Both the position numbers and the translations under genes were made by a program. This document shows positions 26,395 to 34,944 of a stretch of DNA of 64,000 bases, in pieces (positions within the stretch are counted from its first letter, which is position 1; every line of letters begins with the position of its first letter). The DNA is taken from contig NZ_JTHL01000001.1 of the NCBI RefSeq assembly GCF_000818195.1, positions 7,877,580-7,941,579 of the forward strand, read 5' to 3'. The stretch is from Streptomyces sp. 150FB. Lineage in GTDB: Bacteria > Actinomycetota > Actinomycetes > Streptomycetales > Streptomycetaceae. Under the pieces are notes generated by a model, which was not told the DNA's origin, searched no databases, and was given only the letters and a program-made list of their open reading frames with translations.

Positions 26395-26946
26395 TTGCTC
26401 GCGGTGGCGACCCGCGTGTTCATGTCGGCCGATGCCGAGCCGTCGATGCGCGCGATCGCCCGTGAGGCCGGGGTCGGAATCGCCACGCTCTACCGGCACT
26501 TCCCGACCCGCGAGTCGCTGGTCGACGCCGTCTACCAAGACCAGGTGGTGCGGCTTACGACCGGCGCCCGCGAGCTACTCGACCAGATGCCCCCATCTGC
26601 GACGATGCGGCGCTGGATGGACTTGTTCGGGGACTGGATCGCGACCAAGAACGGCATGCTCGACACACTGCTCGCGATGATCGAATCGGGCGAGATCACC
26701 CACGCCCGGACCCGGACCGAGCTACTGACGGCCATCACCACGATTCTTGACGCGGGCCACGCGGCAGGCGACCTCCGCTCCGACGTCACCGCCGAAGACA
26801 TCGCCGCCTCCCTCATCGGCATCTTCACCGTGGCCCCCCGGCCCGGGCGCGAAGCCAAGGCCGGCCGCCTGCTGAACCTCCTGATGGACGGCCTACGGCC
26901 CGCCGCCCGGCTGAGCCGCCTCGAAACCGACGGGCCGCCTACGTAG
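26395..26946 (+). CDS. TetR-family regulator with unclear start
   Basis: 183 aa from the first in-frame initiator, a TTG at 26395. The HTH is clear: SMRAIAREAGVGIATLYRHF. The same frame continues upstream with RADAARNRDQ, a normal TetR lead-in, but has no ATG, GTG or TTG there. Either translation starts at the TTG and helix 1 is shortened, or a frameshift separated it from a start in another frame (a GTG at 26273 overlaps the fadD stop). The C-terminal domain is intact. It may once have paired with the flavoprotein at 27560, as TetR genes often do. Confidence 0.65.
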   Translation: MLAVATRVFMSADAEPSMRAIAREAGVGIATLYRHFPTRESLVDAVYQDQVVRLTTGARELLDQMPPSATMRRWMDLFGDWIATKNGMLDTLLAMIESGEITHARTRTELLTAITTILDAGHAAGDLRSDVTAEDIAASLIGIFTVAPRPGREAKAGRLLNLLMDGLRPAARLSRLETDGPPT

Positions 26947-27013
26947 AGCAACGAGCTGATGCTGTGACCGCGTAGGTTCGCCGGGATGGTGGTCGTGGCG
27001 GTACCGGCGCGCG

Positions 27014-27170
27014 ATGATGCTGCCGGCCTCGGCCGGCGGTAACCGCGGTCCCGTGATCGCCCAGTTGGTGCAGGCCGACGAGGACACGGTGCGCGATGCG
27101 ATCCACCGGTTCAACGAGATCGGGCCGGCACGCCTGGACCCTCGGTGGGCGGGAGGGCCGTCCACGCTCA
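27014..27170 (+). pseudogene. IS630-family transposase remnant
   Basis: ASAGGNRGPVIAQLVQADED and DTVRDAIHRFNEIGPARLDP, then RWAGG, are the N-terminal HTH region of an IS630-type transposase. The frame passes straight into an unrelated IS5-like fragment, so the DDE domain is missing. No terminal inverted repeats seen. Confidence 0.7.
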
Positions 27171-27184
27171 CCGCCGAACCCGGC

Positions 27185-27375
27185 CTCGTTGCCGCACGTC
27201 CCGCCCAGACGCTGATCGGCGACACGAACTACGTCCGCCGGGGCATCGAACACGAACCAGCCGACCATTGCGGCAGGTCATCGAGTCGGTCAACGAATCC
27301 CTCAAAGGTGAACTCGATCTCGAACACCACCGAGCGCGCCTCCGGCGGTGTCGCCACCCGCCGTAACCCGGCCAT
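27185..27375 (+). pseudogene. IS5-like transposase remnant
   Basis: RPAQTLIGDTNYVRRGIEHE in one frame and LRQVIESVNESLKGELDLEH in the next are successive pieces of an IS5-type DDE transposase C-terminal half, separated by a frameshift. A second shift brings ASGGVATRR. Too decayed to be active. Confidence 0.65.
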
Positions 27376-27559
27376 CAGGTACGTCATCCACTTGTCGAGA
27401 TCGGAGCCGACCACTGCCATGTCGGGGCTGCCGGGTTCTGTCGGTCCGATGTCGGTGGGCCGTACGCGGTTGTCCGCGGCCTGTCGGTGCGGCCTGGCAC
27501 GTTTTCAGAGATCCCGCCGGGTGCCCACTCGGCAGGCGTGCGACACGTAAGGACTCACC
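27376..27559. other. Decayed non-coding stretch after IS remnants
   Basis: No gene with a ribosome site and no clear IS end. A promoter for the downstream flavoprotein should be here, but no convincing -35/-10 pair stands out. Confidence 0.4.
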
Positions 27560-28684
27560 ATGACCACTGACGTCACGATCATCGGCGCCGGCCTCGGCGG
27601 ACTCGTACTGGCCCGCGTCCTGCACGTTCACGGGATCCCGGTCACCATCTACGAGGCGGAGCCCTCAGCGGGGGCGCGTTCGCAGGGCGGGATGCTCGAC
27701 ATCCACGACTACAACGGCCAACTGGCCCTTGAGGCAGCGGATCTGATGGACGAGTTCCGGGGCATCGTCCTGGAGGGCCGCCAGGCGACGCGGGTCCTCG
27801 ACCGGGACGGAAACCTCCTGCTCGACAAGGCCGACGACGGTACGGGCGGGCGCCCCGAGGTGCAACGCGGCGAGCTGCGGCAGATCCTGCTCGACGCGCT
27901 CCCGGCCGACACCGTCCGGTGGGGGCACAAGGTCAGCGGTGCGCGTGCCCTCGGTGAGGGCCGCCACGAGGTGACCTTCGCCGACGGCGCCACCGTTACC
28001 ACCAGCCTGCTGGTCGGCGCGGACGGCGCGTGGTCACGGGTCCGGCCGCTGCTCTCCGACGCCACACCCGAGTACGCGGGCCTGTCGTTCGTGGAGACCT
28101 ACCTGTTCGACGGCGACTCCCGGCACCCTGCCACCGCGAAAGCGGTCGGCGGCGGGTCGCTGTTCGTGCTCGACACGGGCGGCAAGTGGATCGGGGCTCA
28201 CCGGGAAAAGGGCGGGACCCTCCACGCCTATGTGGTGCTGTCCAAGCCGCTGGACTGGTTCGAGGCCATCGACTTCACCGATGCCGCCGAGGCCGCCGCG
28301 CGGATCGCGGCGGAGTTCGACGGCTGGGCGCCGGAACTCACCGCGCTGATCACCGAAAGCGACACCCCGCCGGTCCTGCGTCCCCACAACACGCTGCCCG
28401 TCGGGCACCGTTGGGACCGAGTGCCGGGGGTGACCCTGGTCGGCGACGCCGCCCACCTCATACCCCCGAACGGCGAAGGCGCCAACCTGGCCATGCAGGA
28501 CGGCGCCGAACTCGGCACGGCCCGCGCCGCGCACCCCGACGACATCGAGGCCGCACTCACCGCGTACGAGCGGACCATGTTCCCCCGGGGCCGCGCGGCC
28601 GCCGAAGCGGAAGCCGAAGCCCCCACCAACCCCACAGCCCAGGACGTGATCAGCTTCTTCACCCAGGACGAGCGGGACGACTGA
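27560..28684 (+). CDS. TetX-like FAD-dependent monooxygenase
   Basis: 374 aa. FAD motif VTIIGAGLGGLVLARVLHVHG at the N-terminus, then GGMLDIHDYNGQLALEAADL, GRPEVQRGELRQILLDALP and the second flavin motif GVTLVGDAAHLIPPNGEGANL. This order and spacing match class A flavoprotein monooxygenases of the TetX type. TetX hydroxylates tetracyclines; soil relatives act on varied aromatic compounds, so the substrate here is open. ATG at 27560. Lies next to IS remnants and a damaged TetR gene, consistent with acquisition by transfer. Confidence 0.85.
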   Translation: MTTDVTIIGAGLGGLVLARVLHVHGIPVTIYEAEPSAGARSQGGMLDIHDYNGQLALEAADLMDEFRGIVLEGRQATRVLDRDGNLLLDKADDGTGGRPEVQRGELRQILLDALPADTVRWGHKVSGARALGEGRHEVTFADGATVTTSLLVGADGAWSRVRPLLSDATPEYAGLSFVETYLFDGDSRHPATAKAVGGGSLFVLDTGGKWIGAHREKGGTLHAYVVLSKPLDWFEAIDFTDAAEAAARIAAEFDGWAPELTALITESDTPPVLRPHNTLPVGHRWDRVPGVTLVGDAAHLIPPNGEGANLAMQDGAELGTARAAHPDDIEAALTAYERTMFPRGRAAAEAEAEAPTNPTAQDVISFFTQDERDD

Positions 28685-28708
28685 CGACCGGAGCCGGGGC
28701 GGGCCCGG

Positions 28709-28918
28709 TCAGGCGTCGGCTTTGAGATCGGCGACGAACGCTGTCCACGCGCCGGCGGGGAAGACGATCGCGGGGCCGGTGGGGCGCTTGGAGTCGCGTA
28801 CGGGCATGAGGTTGGCGACGCCGTGGGCGACTTCTACGCAGTTGCTCTGGTTCCCGCTGTGGGAGGACTTCGTCCACGTGACGCCGACGGCTGCGGAGGC
28901 GTTCGGGATGCAGGTCAT
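28709..28918 (-). CDS. DUF397 protein
   Basis: 69 aa. VTWTKSSHSGNQSNCVEVAH and PVRDSKRPTGPAIVFPAGAW, then TAFV, are the full DUF397 signature. Start at 28918 with GAAGGACACGAG upstream. DUF397 proteins partner WhiJ/AbaA-like XRE regulators in streptomycetes. Second DUF397 copy downstream of the XRE gene, 128 nt after the first. Confidence 0.93.
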   Translation of the reverse strand: MTCIPNASAAVGVTWTKSSHSGNQSNCVEVAHGVANLMPVRDSKRPTGPAIVFPAGAWTAFVADLKADA

Positions 28919-29046
28919 CTCGTGTCCTTCGTGTCGATGGTGGCCCCAACGGTGAGCGCTGTGGCCTTCCTCCGCAAGTAGGCCTATGAGTGAGCCCCCG
29001 CCGGGTGCGGCTTCCGGCGGGGGCTCACAGTGCGCTTGTGCCTCTA

Positions 29047-29247
29047 TCAGGCGACGTCGCCTGTCTTCACGCTGTTGACGAACGCGTTCCACGCGCCGGC
29101 CGGGATGACGAGCGCCGGGCCGGTGGGACGCTTGGAGTCGCGCACGGGCAGAGTGTCGGTGAGCCCGAGGGCCACCTCGACGCAGTCGCTGTTGCCCCCG
29201 CTGTAGGAGGACTTGGTCCAGGTTAGGTCGAAGTCGATGCTGGTCAT
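29047..29247 (-). CDS. DUF397 protein
   Basis: 66 aa. LTWTKSSYSGGNSDCVEVAL and PVRDSKRPTGPALVIPAGAW, then NAFVNSV. Its ATG overlaps the stop of the XRE regulator by ATGA, so the two are made together. Differs from the other copy mainly at the N-terminus; the shared VRDSKRPTGPA core points to a duplication. Confidence 0.94.
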   Translation of the reverse strand: MTSIDFDLTWTKSSYSGGNSDCVEVALGLTDTLPVRDSKRPTGPALVIPAGAWNAFVNSVKTGDVA

Positions 29248-30095
29248 GTGATGTTGTCCTTCGTTCTGGCGATGAGGTCGGCTGAATCGTCGAACGGAAG
29301 CGCTGCGGCTCGAAGTCTCTCGAACGCAGTGCTAAAGATCGACACTTCCACAGGATCTTCGACGTAGAGCGCGCTCGTCAGGGATTCCACGTGAACGACA
29401 TCAAGATCTGCTGTCTCTGGGAAACCCACTACGGCGAAGCTACCGGCCAGGCCCGGATGAGGCGTGGCCTCCAACGGGAGCACTTGTATCGAAACATGCG
29501 GAAGTTCGGAGAGATCGATAAGTCGCTGAAGCTGGTCCCGCATGACCTGAGAAGCGGCGACTCGTGGACGCAGCGCGGCCTCATGGATGATCGCCCAGAA
29601 CTCCAGAGGTTCAGGACGGGTGAGCACCGACTGACGCGCCATGCGTACCTCGACCAGCGCGTTCACGCGGTCTTGCGTAGACGTCATGTTGATGGCATCG
29701 ATCGTGGCGCGGGCGTAGGCCGCCGTCTGGAGAAGCCCAGGGATCAGTGTTGTCTGGTAGGAGCGCATGTTCCGCGCGTCGGACTCGAGCGAGATCAAGT
29801 CGGCGTACGCAGGCGAGATGGAGTCACCGTAGGTCTGCCACCAGCCGCGCTTGCTCCCGTGTTTGGCCAGGTAGTGCAGCACCGCGCGCTTGGCTGCGTC
29901 CACTTCTCCATAGAGGTCCAGAAGCGTTGTGAGGTCGGCGGCCTTGACTCCGGTGCGTGCGGTCTCGATCCGGCTCGTCTTCGCCGCGTTCAGCGTCGTG
30001 CGCTCCGCAACATCGTCAAGCTTCAGTCCTGCGCCCTCGCGCATCCGACGTAGCACCGAGCCCAGTTGGCGCTTACGTACGGTCGGATAACTCAT
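29244..30095 (-). CDS. XRE-family regulator with DUF5753 domain
   Basis: 283 aa. HTH at about residues 10-65 (LGSVLRRMREGAGLKLDDVA, then RTTLNAAKTSRIE). The rest is DUF5753: SLESDARNMRSYQTTLIPGL, LQTAAYARA and HEAALRPRVAA, then PHVSIQVLPLEATPHPGLAG. Start at 30095 with GGAGAGG upstream. This is the WhiJ/AbaA-like type that acts with DUF397 partners in development and antibiotic control. Divergent from three small overlapping ORFs. Confidence 0.93.
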   Translation of the reverse strand: MSYPTVRKRQLGSVLRRMREGAGLKLDDVAERTTLNAAKTSRIETARTGVKAADLTTLLDLYGEVDAAKRAVLHYLAKHGSKRGWWQTYGDSISPAYADLISLESDARNMRSYQTTLIPGLLQTAAYARATIDAINMTSTQDRVNALVEVRMARQSVLTRPEPLEFWAIIHEAALRPRVAASQVMRDQLQRLIDLSELPHVSIQVLPLEATPHPGLAGSFAVVGFPETADLDVVHVESLTSALYVEDPVEVSIFSTAFERLRAAALPFDDSADLIARTKDNIT

Positions 30096-30312
30096 CCGCG
30101 CCTCTCCGCCCTTCTCATGGTCCTCAGTTTGGCGCCAGCGAGGCGCCGAGGCCACAGCTTTCCACAGCGGCGGCCTCTCATTTGGACGCCACGAATGTAA
30201 TTTTACAGATTGACGCGGCGGGCTTGCAATCTGACATGTGAAGTCGTCACACTGACTGTGCCAGGTCGAGCACAGCGGGTGATCGCATGCAGGACGTTGG
30301 AGGCGGTGAGTC

Positions 30313-30489
30313 ATGCCCTATGAGCGGACCACGGACGGCGCGAGAGCCGTGGCTGAAGTCGATGTGACGGTTCAGCACTGGGGGTTCTGGCGCTTGCCGC
30401 CCCCGACCGACGTGCCCTGCGGCGCGTATCCGACCGTCACAAGAGACCTGCTGGTGCGCGTACTTCAGGGACTGGAGAGGTTGCCGTGA
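30313..30489 (+). CDS. Small ORF, 58 aa
   Basis: MPYERTTDGARAVAEVDVTV, QHWGFWRLPPPTDVPCGAYP, then TVTRDLLVRVLQGLERLP. No family recognised. It starts 15 nt after GGAGGCGG and its stop overlaps the GTG of the next small ORF. Divergent from the XRE/DUF397 unit, a place where streptomycetes often keep small lineage-specific regulators. Confidence 0.6.
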   Translation: MPYERTTDGARAVAEVDVTVQHWGFWRLPPPTDVPCGAYPTVTRDLLVRVLQGLERLP

Positions 30490-30698
30490 AGGAGAAGGAG
30501 AACGACGAGACGCCCTCAGCTCGCGACAGGCTGAGGAAGCGGTTCGGATCGAAAGACGCGCGGATCATCCAGAAGTTCGACGCCGGATGGGGCGGCGCCG
30601 ACCTCGTGCCGGGCTCCGCGCTCCGGTGGCCCAAGTGCGACTGCGGGGATCCGGTGCGGTGTCCCGACTACGTACCGCCCGGCGGTGGGCAACAGTGA
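30486..30698 (+). CDS. Small ORF, 70 aa, with Cys-rich C-terminus
   Basis: GTG start coupled to the ORF before it. Basic N-terminal half (ARDRLRKRFGSKDARIIQKF) and a C-terminal CDCGDPVRCPDYVPP that could bind a metal with three cysteines. Not assigned to a family. The stop overlaps the next GTG. Confidence 0.65.
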   Translation: MKEKENDETPSARDRLRKRFGSKDARIIQKFDAGWGGADLVPGSALRWPKCDCGDPVRCPDYVPPGGGQQ

Positions 30699-30943
30699 GG
30701 CGCCGGCAGGGGGGTGTGCTGCCCGGCGGGTTGTGTGTCGGCATGGTCGTGTACGACCGGTCCTACGAAATGGTGGGGGTCATCGACAACATCGTCGGCC
30801 CCTTCGTTCATCTCTCGCGCCCCACCGGGCTTACCTGGCAGAGCCGTTGGGTGTCCGTACGAGTCGGCACCGAGTACGAGCACCGTCAACTGCGCGCCAT
30901 CGGCGCTCTGCACAGGCTGCGGCACAAGGGCCTCTGCTCCTGA
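30695..30943 (+). CDS. Small ORF, 82 aa
   Basis: GTG start overlapping the previous stop. GLCVGMVVYDRSYEMVGVID, then NIVGPFVHLSRPTG looks like a small beta-barrel (SH3/PRC-like) fold. I have the impression that this pattern, VYD...VG.....G, is frequent near XRE/DUF397 modules, but no function is known. Last of three overlapping small ORFs. Confidence 0.65.
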   Translation: MRRRQGGVLPGGLCVGMVVYDRSYEMVGVIDNIVGPFVHLSRPTGLTWQSRWVSVRVGTEYEHRQLRAIGALHRLRHKGLCS

Positions 30944-31082
30944 GTCCAGCTCTTGCTCCCCATGAACCCCCGCCGCGAACCTGGGGCGTCCAGGGTCCGC
31001 GCGGGAAGGGGGCGGGTGGCGCCGAGGTCGGCACCTGGCGTCACCCGCTCGCCGCGCCCAACTCCCCCCGTACCGCTGCTCC

Positions 31083-31583
31083 TCACACCTCGCGGCGCAT
31101 GCAGACCCGGGGCCAGGCATCCAGGCCGTGGGCGGCTTCCGCGCGGCGGATCTCCCGTAGGCCGTCGGTCAGTTCGGCCTCGGTGAGGGTACGGAAACCG
31201 AGTCGCGCGTAGTACGGGGCGTTCCACGGGACCTCGGCGAACGTCGTCAGTGTCAGTCCGGACGTTCCGGTCGCGTGTGCGGCGAGGTGGTCGATCAGGG
31301 CGCTGCCCAGGCGGCGGTGGGCGGCGGACGGGTGGACCGTGAGCTGTTCGATGTGGGCGGCGCCGTCCACGTCGTCGTGGATCAGATAGGCGACGGGGCG
31401 GCCCGTACCGTCGTCCGTCACCCAGGCGTGGCCCGCGAGCCGGTAGGAGTCCAGTACGTCCAGGGGTGGCGGCGCGTGGTCGGCGATCTCGCCCATTCCG
31501 ACCGTACGGAACGCCTCGCCTCCGGCCACTTCGATCTCCTGAAGCAGCGGCAGATCGGCGACGGTCGCCGGGCGGATGCGCAT
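31083..31583 (-). CDS. GNAT-family N-acetyltransferase
   Basis: 166 aa. RIRPATVADLPLLQEIE at the N-terminus, the acetyl-CoA loop HIEQLTVHPSAAHRRLGSAL near residue 80 and PWNAPYYARLGFRTL near the C-terminus follow the GNAT fold order. Transfers an acetyl group to an amine; substrate unknown. ATG start. Confidence 0.9.
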   Translation of the reverse strand: MRIRPATVADLPLLQEIEVAGGEAFRTVGMGEIADHAPPPLDVLDSYRLAGHAWVTDDGTGRPVAYLIHDDVDGAAHIEQLTVHPSAAHRRLGSALIDHLAAHATGTSGLTLTTFAEVPWNAPYYARLGFRTLTEAELTDGLREIRRAEAAHGLDAWPRVCMRREV

Positions 31584-31651
31584 GGCGTGAGAGTACGCGA
31601 AGGCACGGCGGCGGGCTGGTCCGTTTGCCCGGACCGCTCCGCCCCGCTCAG

Positions 31652-32005
31652 TTACTGCGACCGCTGGCCAAGGATGCAGAACTCGTTACCTTCGGGGTCT
31701 GCCAGGACGACCCACGACTGATCACCCTGGCCGATGTCGACGCGCTGTGCGCCATGAGCCACCAGACGCGCCACCTCGGCGTCCTGGTCATCAGGCCTGA
31801 AGTCGAGATGCAGTCGGCTCTTGACCTTCTTGCTCTCCTCGAGCCGGACGAAGTCCAACCCCGGCAGGCGATCCGGCGCCGGGCGGATCTCGAACTCGTC
31901 GTCGGAGGAGTAGACAACAACCCAGCCAAGAGCCTCGGCCCACCACTGGCCCAAGGCGGTTGGGTCCGCCGAGTGAACGATTACCTGTTCCCATTCCAAG
32001 GTCAT
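31652..32005 (-). CDS. VOC-superfamily (glyoxalase-like) protein
   Basis: 117 aa. EWEQVIVHSADPTALGQWWA, the LHLDFRPDD strand and the terminal VVLADPEGNEFCILGQ form one glyoxalase/bleomycin-resistance-type unit. Metal ligands are only partly visible (H11, E109 region). Possible roles: small-molecule binding or dioxygenase-like chemistry. Function not predictable. Confidence 0.88.
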   Translation of the reverse strand: MTLEWEQVIVHSADPTALGQWWAEALGWVVVYSSDDEFEIRPAPDRLPGLDFVRLEESKKVKSRLHLDFRPDDQDAEVARLVAHGAQRVDIGQGDQSWVVLADPEGNEFCILGQRSQ

Positions 32006-32130
32006 TCGCGGAGCTTAGACCAGCCGGGGGCTTCGAGACGGATGTTTATGAAGGGGCGACTGGCCTGCGGGTTCGCTGAGTTCGGAGAACGGGCCACGCA
32101 TGCGCACGTCGTGGGTCCCCGGCTGGTCGG

Positions 32131-34605
32131 TCACCCGGTGTGCGGTCCGGCGGCGTCGTTCACGCAGAACAGCGCGGCCGGTACGGCCTGGGCGTTGGGC
32201 GTGGGCCAGCCGGTGACGGTGAAGGTGACCTGTTCACCGGGCAGCAGTGTGACCCGGCCCCGGTCGGTGGCGGCTGCCGGGTCGAGCCGGTCGGCCTGGA
32301 GCAGCAGATCCCGCAGCAGGGTGCGGGCGGTCACCGTGATCCTTGCCGTGTCGTCGTCGGCAGTGACCTCGATGCCGTAGTCGGCGACGGGGTAGGCGAA
32401 GTCCTTGTCCGGCGCTGCGAAGTGGACCGCCCGCAGTCCTTCGCAGTCAGCGACCCAGAACTCCGTGTCCGCGTCCGCACCTTGGGTCAGCGACTCCGGC
32501 ACGACGACGCGGGCCACTGCCCTGGGCGCGGCCCGCAGGTGGACGGTCGCGTGGGCGGCGGTGGTGCCGTCGGCGCGCACCCGTCGCAGCTCCACCGCGG
32601 CCGGCCACGCGGAGCCGGACTGGTTGACCGCGGTGACCAGCAGTCCGTCCGGGCCGTGCTGGAGGGTCAGTAGCCGGTCGGCGTACAGGCGCCGCAGCTC
32701 GTAGTAGAGCGGCTTGAGGTGGCCGTCACCGTCGATCGCGGCCCAGGAAGTGACCGGCCAGCAGTCGTTGAGCTGCCAGACCACTGTGCCGGAGCACAGC
32801 GGCCAGTTGGCCCGCCAGTGCTCGATGCCGGTGGCGATGGCGCGGGCCTGGTTGAGCTGGGTCAGGTAGTGCCAGGTGTCGAAGTCGTCCGGTGCGTTGA
32901 AGTACGGCGCCAGGCCGCGGGCCAGCTTGCCGTTGCCGTCCTCGGCCTTCTGGTGGTGGAGCATGCCGGGCGAGTCCGGCAGCAGCGGGCGGTCGCTGAT
33001 GGAGCGGCGCACGGTCGCCATGGCGGGCGGCGCCTGCCAGCCGAATTCGGCGACGAAGCGCGGCACGGTGGTGAGGTAGTCGGTGTACGGGCGGCGGTTC
33101 CACTCCTCCCACAGGTGCGTGGTGCCGTGCCGTACGTCGTTGGGGTGGATGTCGGGCGACCCCGACCACGGGGAGCCCGCCCAGTAGGGCCGGGTCGGGT
33201 CGAGCTCGGCGACGATGCGGGGCAGTAGTTCCAGGTAGTAGCCGCGGCCCCAGGTGCGGCCGGCCAGCGGCCCCTTCCAGTCCCAGTCCTCGTGGCCCCA
33301 CAGGTTCTCGTTGTTGCCGTTCCACAGCACCAGGGACGGGTGGGGCATCAGCCGCACCACGTTCTCGCGCGCCTCGGCTTCGATCTCGGCCGGCAGCGGG
33401 CCCTCTTCGGGGTAGGCGGCGCAGGCGAACGGGAAGTCCTGCCACACCATCAGGCCCAGCTCGTCGCACGCGGCGTAGAACGCCTCATCCTCGTAGATCC
33501 CGCCGCCCCACACCCGTACCAGGTCGATATTGGCCGCTTTCGCCTGCTCCAGCCGGGTCCGGTACCGCTCCGCCGTGACCCGGGAGGGCAGTGCGTCGTC
33601 GGGGATCCAGTTGACCCCGCGGGTGAAGACCGGCACTCCGTTGACGACGAACCGGAAGGCCGAACCCATCGCGTCGGGAGTGGTGTCCAGTTCGACCATG
33701 CGGAACCCGACCCGGCGCCCCCAGTCGTCCAGCCGCTCCCCGGACTCGGCGTCCTCCAGCGTCACCGTCAGCTCATGGAGATTCGGCGCCCCCAGAGTGT
33801 GCGGCCACCACAGGGTGGGAGAGGGAACGCGCAGGTCGGCCGCGCCGGCTGCCTGCCCCGCCGGCAGGAGGGTCTCGGTGGCGCAGCCGGCGACGTTCAC
33901 GCGCAGCCGCAGTTCCCGGCCGGCACCGGCGGCAGTGCGCTCGACCGTGACCCGCACGGTCACGTGCCCGTCGCCGTCGCGGACAGTGACCTGGGGGGCG
34001 ACGGACGCCAGCCGGGCGGTACTCCACCGCTCGATGCGCACCGGCCGCCAGATACCGGCGGTGACCAGCTTCGGTCCCCAGTCCCAGCCGAAACTGCTCG
34101 CCATTTTGCGTACGTAGTTGAACGGCTCCGGATACGCGTTGGGCCTCGGGCCCAGCTCCGCCTCCAGCGCCTCGGCGACGGTGTAGGCCGAGGTGAACGC
34201 CACCGTCAGATCGCTGTCGCGGCGCGCCACATACTCCGTCACATCGAAGCGGTAGCCACGGTGCATGTTCGACGTCGCGCCGACCGGCACGCCGTCGACA
34301 GAGATCCCGGCGAAGGTGTCGAGCCCTTCGAAGACCAGGTCGGTGCGCTCGAAGCCGTCGTCCGTCCGGGGCAGCCGCGTGGCATAAGCCCAGTCGGTAC
34401 GCCCCACCCACGCGACACGTTCCTCATTGGCGTCCAGGTACGGGTCGGGAAGCGCGTGCGCGGCAAGCAGATCGCTGTGCACACAGCCGGGAACCTGCGC
34501 GGCGAACACTGTCCCGGCCACCTGAGGCGGCACGGGCCCGGTGCTGTCCGGGGCGGCGACCGCACGCAGCGTCCACGGTCCGGGCGGGGCAGAAGCGACC
34601 AGCAT
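32131..34605 (-). CDS. GH2 beta-mannosidase
   Basis: 824 aa, no signal peptide. The N-terminal sugar-binding fold (AQVPGCVHSDLLAAHALPDP) leads to the TIM barrel. WGGGIYEDEAFYAACDELGL is typical of beta-mannosidase, LVLWNGNNENLW holds the acid/base Glu and FVAEFGWQAPP the nucleophile. Hydrolyses terminal beta-mannose from manno-oligosaccharides inside the cell. Start at 34605 with GGAGG 5 nt upstream; the longer upstream frame has none. Divergent from a sugar importer, with operator-like sites between, so probably co-regulated by the LacI protein. Confidence 0.9.
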   Translation of the reverse strand: MLVASAPPGPWTLRAVAAPDSTGPVPPQVAGTVFAAQVPGCVHSDLLAAHALPDPYLDANEERVAWVGRTDWAYATRLPRTDDGFERTDLVFEGLDTFAGISVDGVPVGATSNMHRGYRFDVTEYVARRDSDLTVAFTSAYTVAEALEAELGPRPNAYPEPFNYVRKMASSFGWDWGPKLVTAGIWRPVRIERWSTARLASVAPQVTVRDGDGHVTVRVTVERTAAGAGRELRLRVNVAGCATETLLPAGQAAGAADLRVPSPTLWWPHTLGAPNLHELTVTLEDAESGERLDDWGRRVGFRMVELDTTPDAMGSAFRFVVNGVPVFTRGVNWIPDDALPSRVTAERYRTRLEQAKAANIDLVRVWGGGIYEDEAFYAACDELGLMVWQDFPFACAAYPEEGPLPAEIEAEARENVVRLMPHPSLVLWNGNNENLWGHEDWDWKGPLAGRTWGRGYYLELLPRIVAELDPTRPYWAGSPWSGSPDIHPNDVRHGTTHLWEEWNRRPYTDYLTTVPRFVAEFGWQAPPAMATVRRSISDRPLLPDSPGMLHHQKAEDGNGKLARGLAPYFNAPDDFDTWHYLTQLNQARAIATGIEHWRANWPLCSGTVVWQLNDCWPVTSWAAIDGDGHLKPLYYELRRLYADRLLTLQHGPDGLLVTAVNQSGSAWPAAVELRRVRADGTTAAHATVHLRAAPRAVARVVVPESLTQGADADTEFWVADCEGLRAVHFAAPDKDFAYPVADYGIEVTADDDTARITVTARTLLRDLLLQADRLDPAAATDRGRVTLLPGEQVTFTVTGWPTPNAQAVPAALFCVNDAAGPHTG

Positions 34606-34780
34606 GAAGGCCTCCAAAGAATGCGACCGTTCCGAAGAACGCACCGATGCCGTTCCGCCGGAGCGGACGGCGTCGGCGCCCGACCGGCGACCAGGCGCAC
34701 GAACAGCCGCCAGGCGGGCCGGAGAGCGGTCGCCTGATGGCTTGCTCGCCAATCTAGGCCGCGGAAACGCCCCTGTCTAT

Positions 34781-34795
34781 TAACCGGTCTAGTGG
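34781..34795. promoter_or_regulatory. Operator-like site upstream of the beta-mannosidase
   Basis: TTAACCGGTCTAGTG aligns with the two other sites of this locus (34883 and 39307) at the pattern T-N-A-A-S-C-G, with a shared AGTG end. It is the weakest of the three. The first ten bases also resemble half of a DasR site. Confidence 0.35.
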
Positions 34796-34882
34796 TGCCA
34801 GGTGCTGGCGTAACGGTTAGGTATCGACAACGATTCGGCACCTTTACCCCCCGGTGGGCTCATGGAAAGGTTCCGCTCAGAC

Positions 34883-34897
34883 TGAAGCGCTTAAGTG
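34883..34897. promoter_or_regulatory. LacI-type operator candidate before the sugar importer
   Basis: TGAAGCGCTTAAGTG contains the palindrome AAGCGCTT centred on CG, the usual LacI-family layout. It lies 48 bp before the binding-protein start and matches 12 of 15 bases of a site before the lacI-type gene. Confidence 0.55.
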
Positions 34898-34944
34898 TTT
34901 CAGGGGTCAGGGCCCGGCGTGTGCGGGCGGGATGAGGGAGTCAC

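Noticed and set aside
32131..34605. GH2 protein as exo-chitosanase (CsxA-type glucosaminidase)
   Set aside because: Length and the WGGGIYEDEAFY and FVAEFGWQ motifs fit beta-mannosidase better, and it has no signal peptide.
34781..34796. DasR site
   Set aside because: First ten bases match 9/10 of the DasR half, but the second half does not match at all, so a full dre is not supported.
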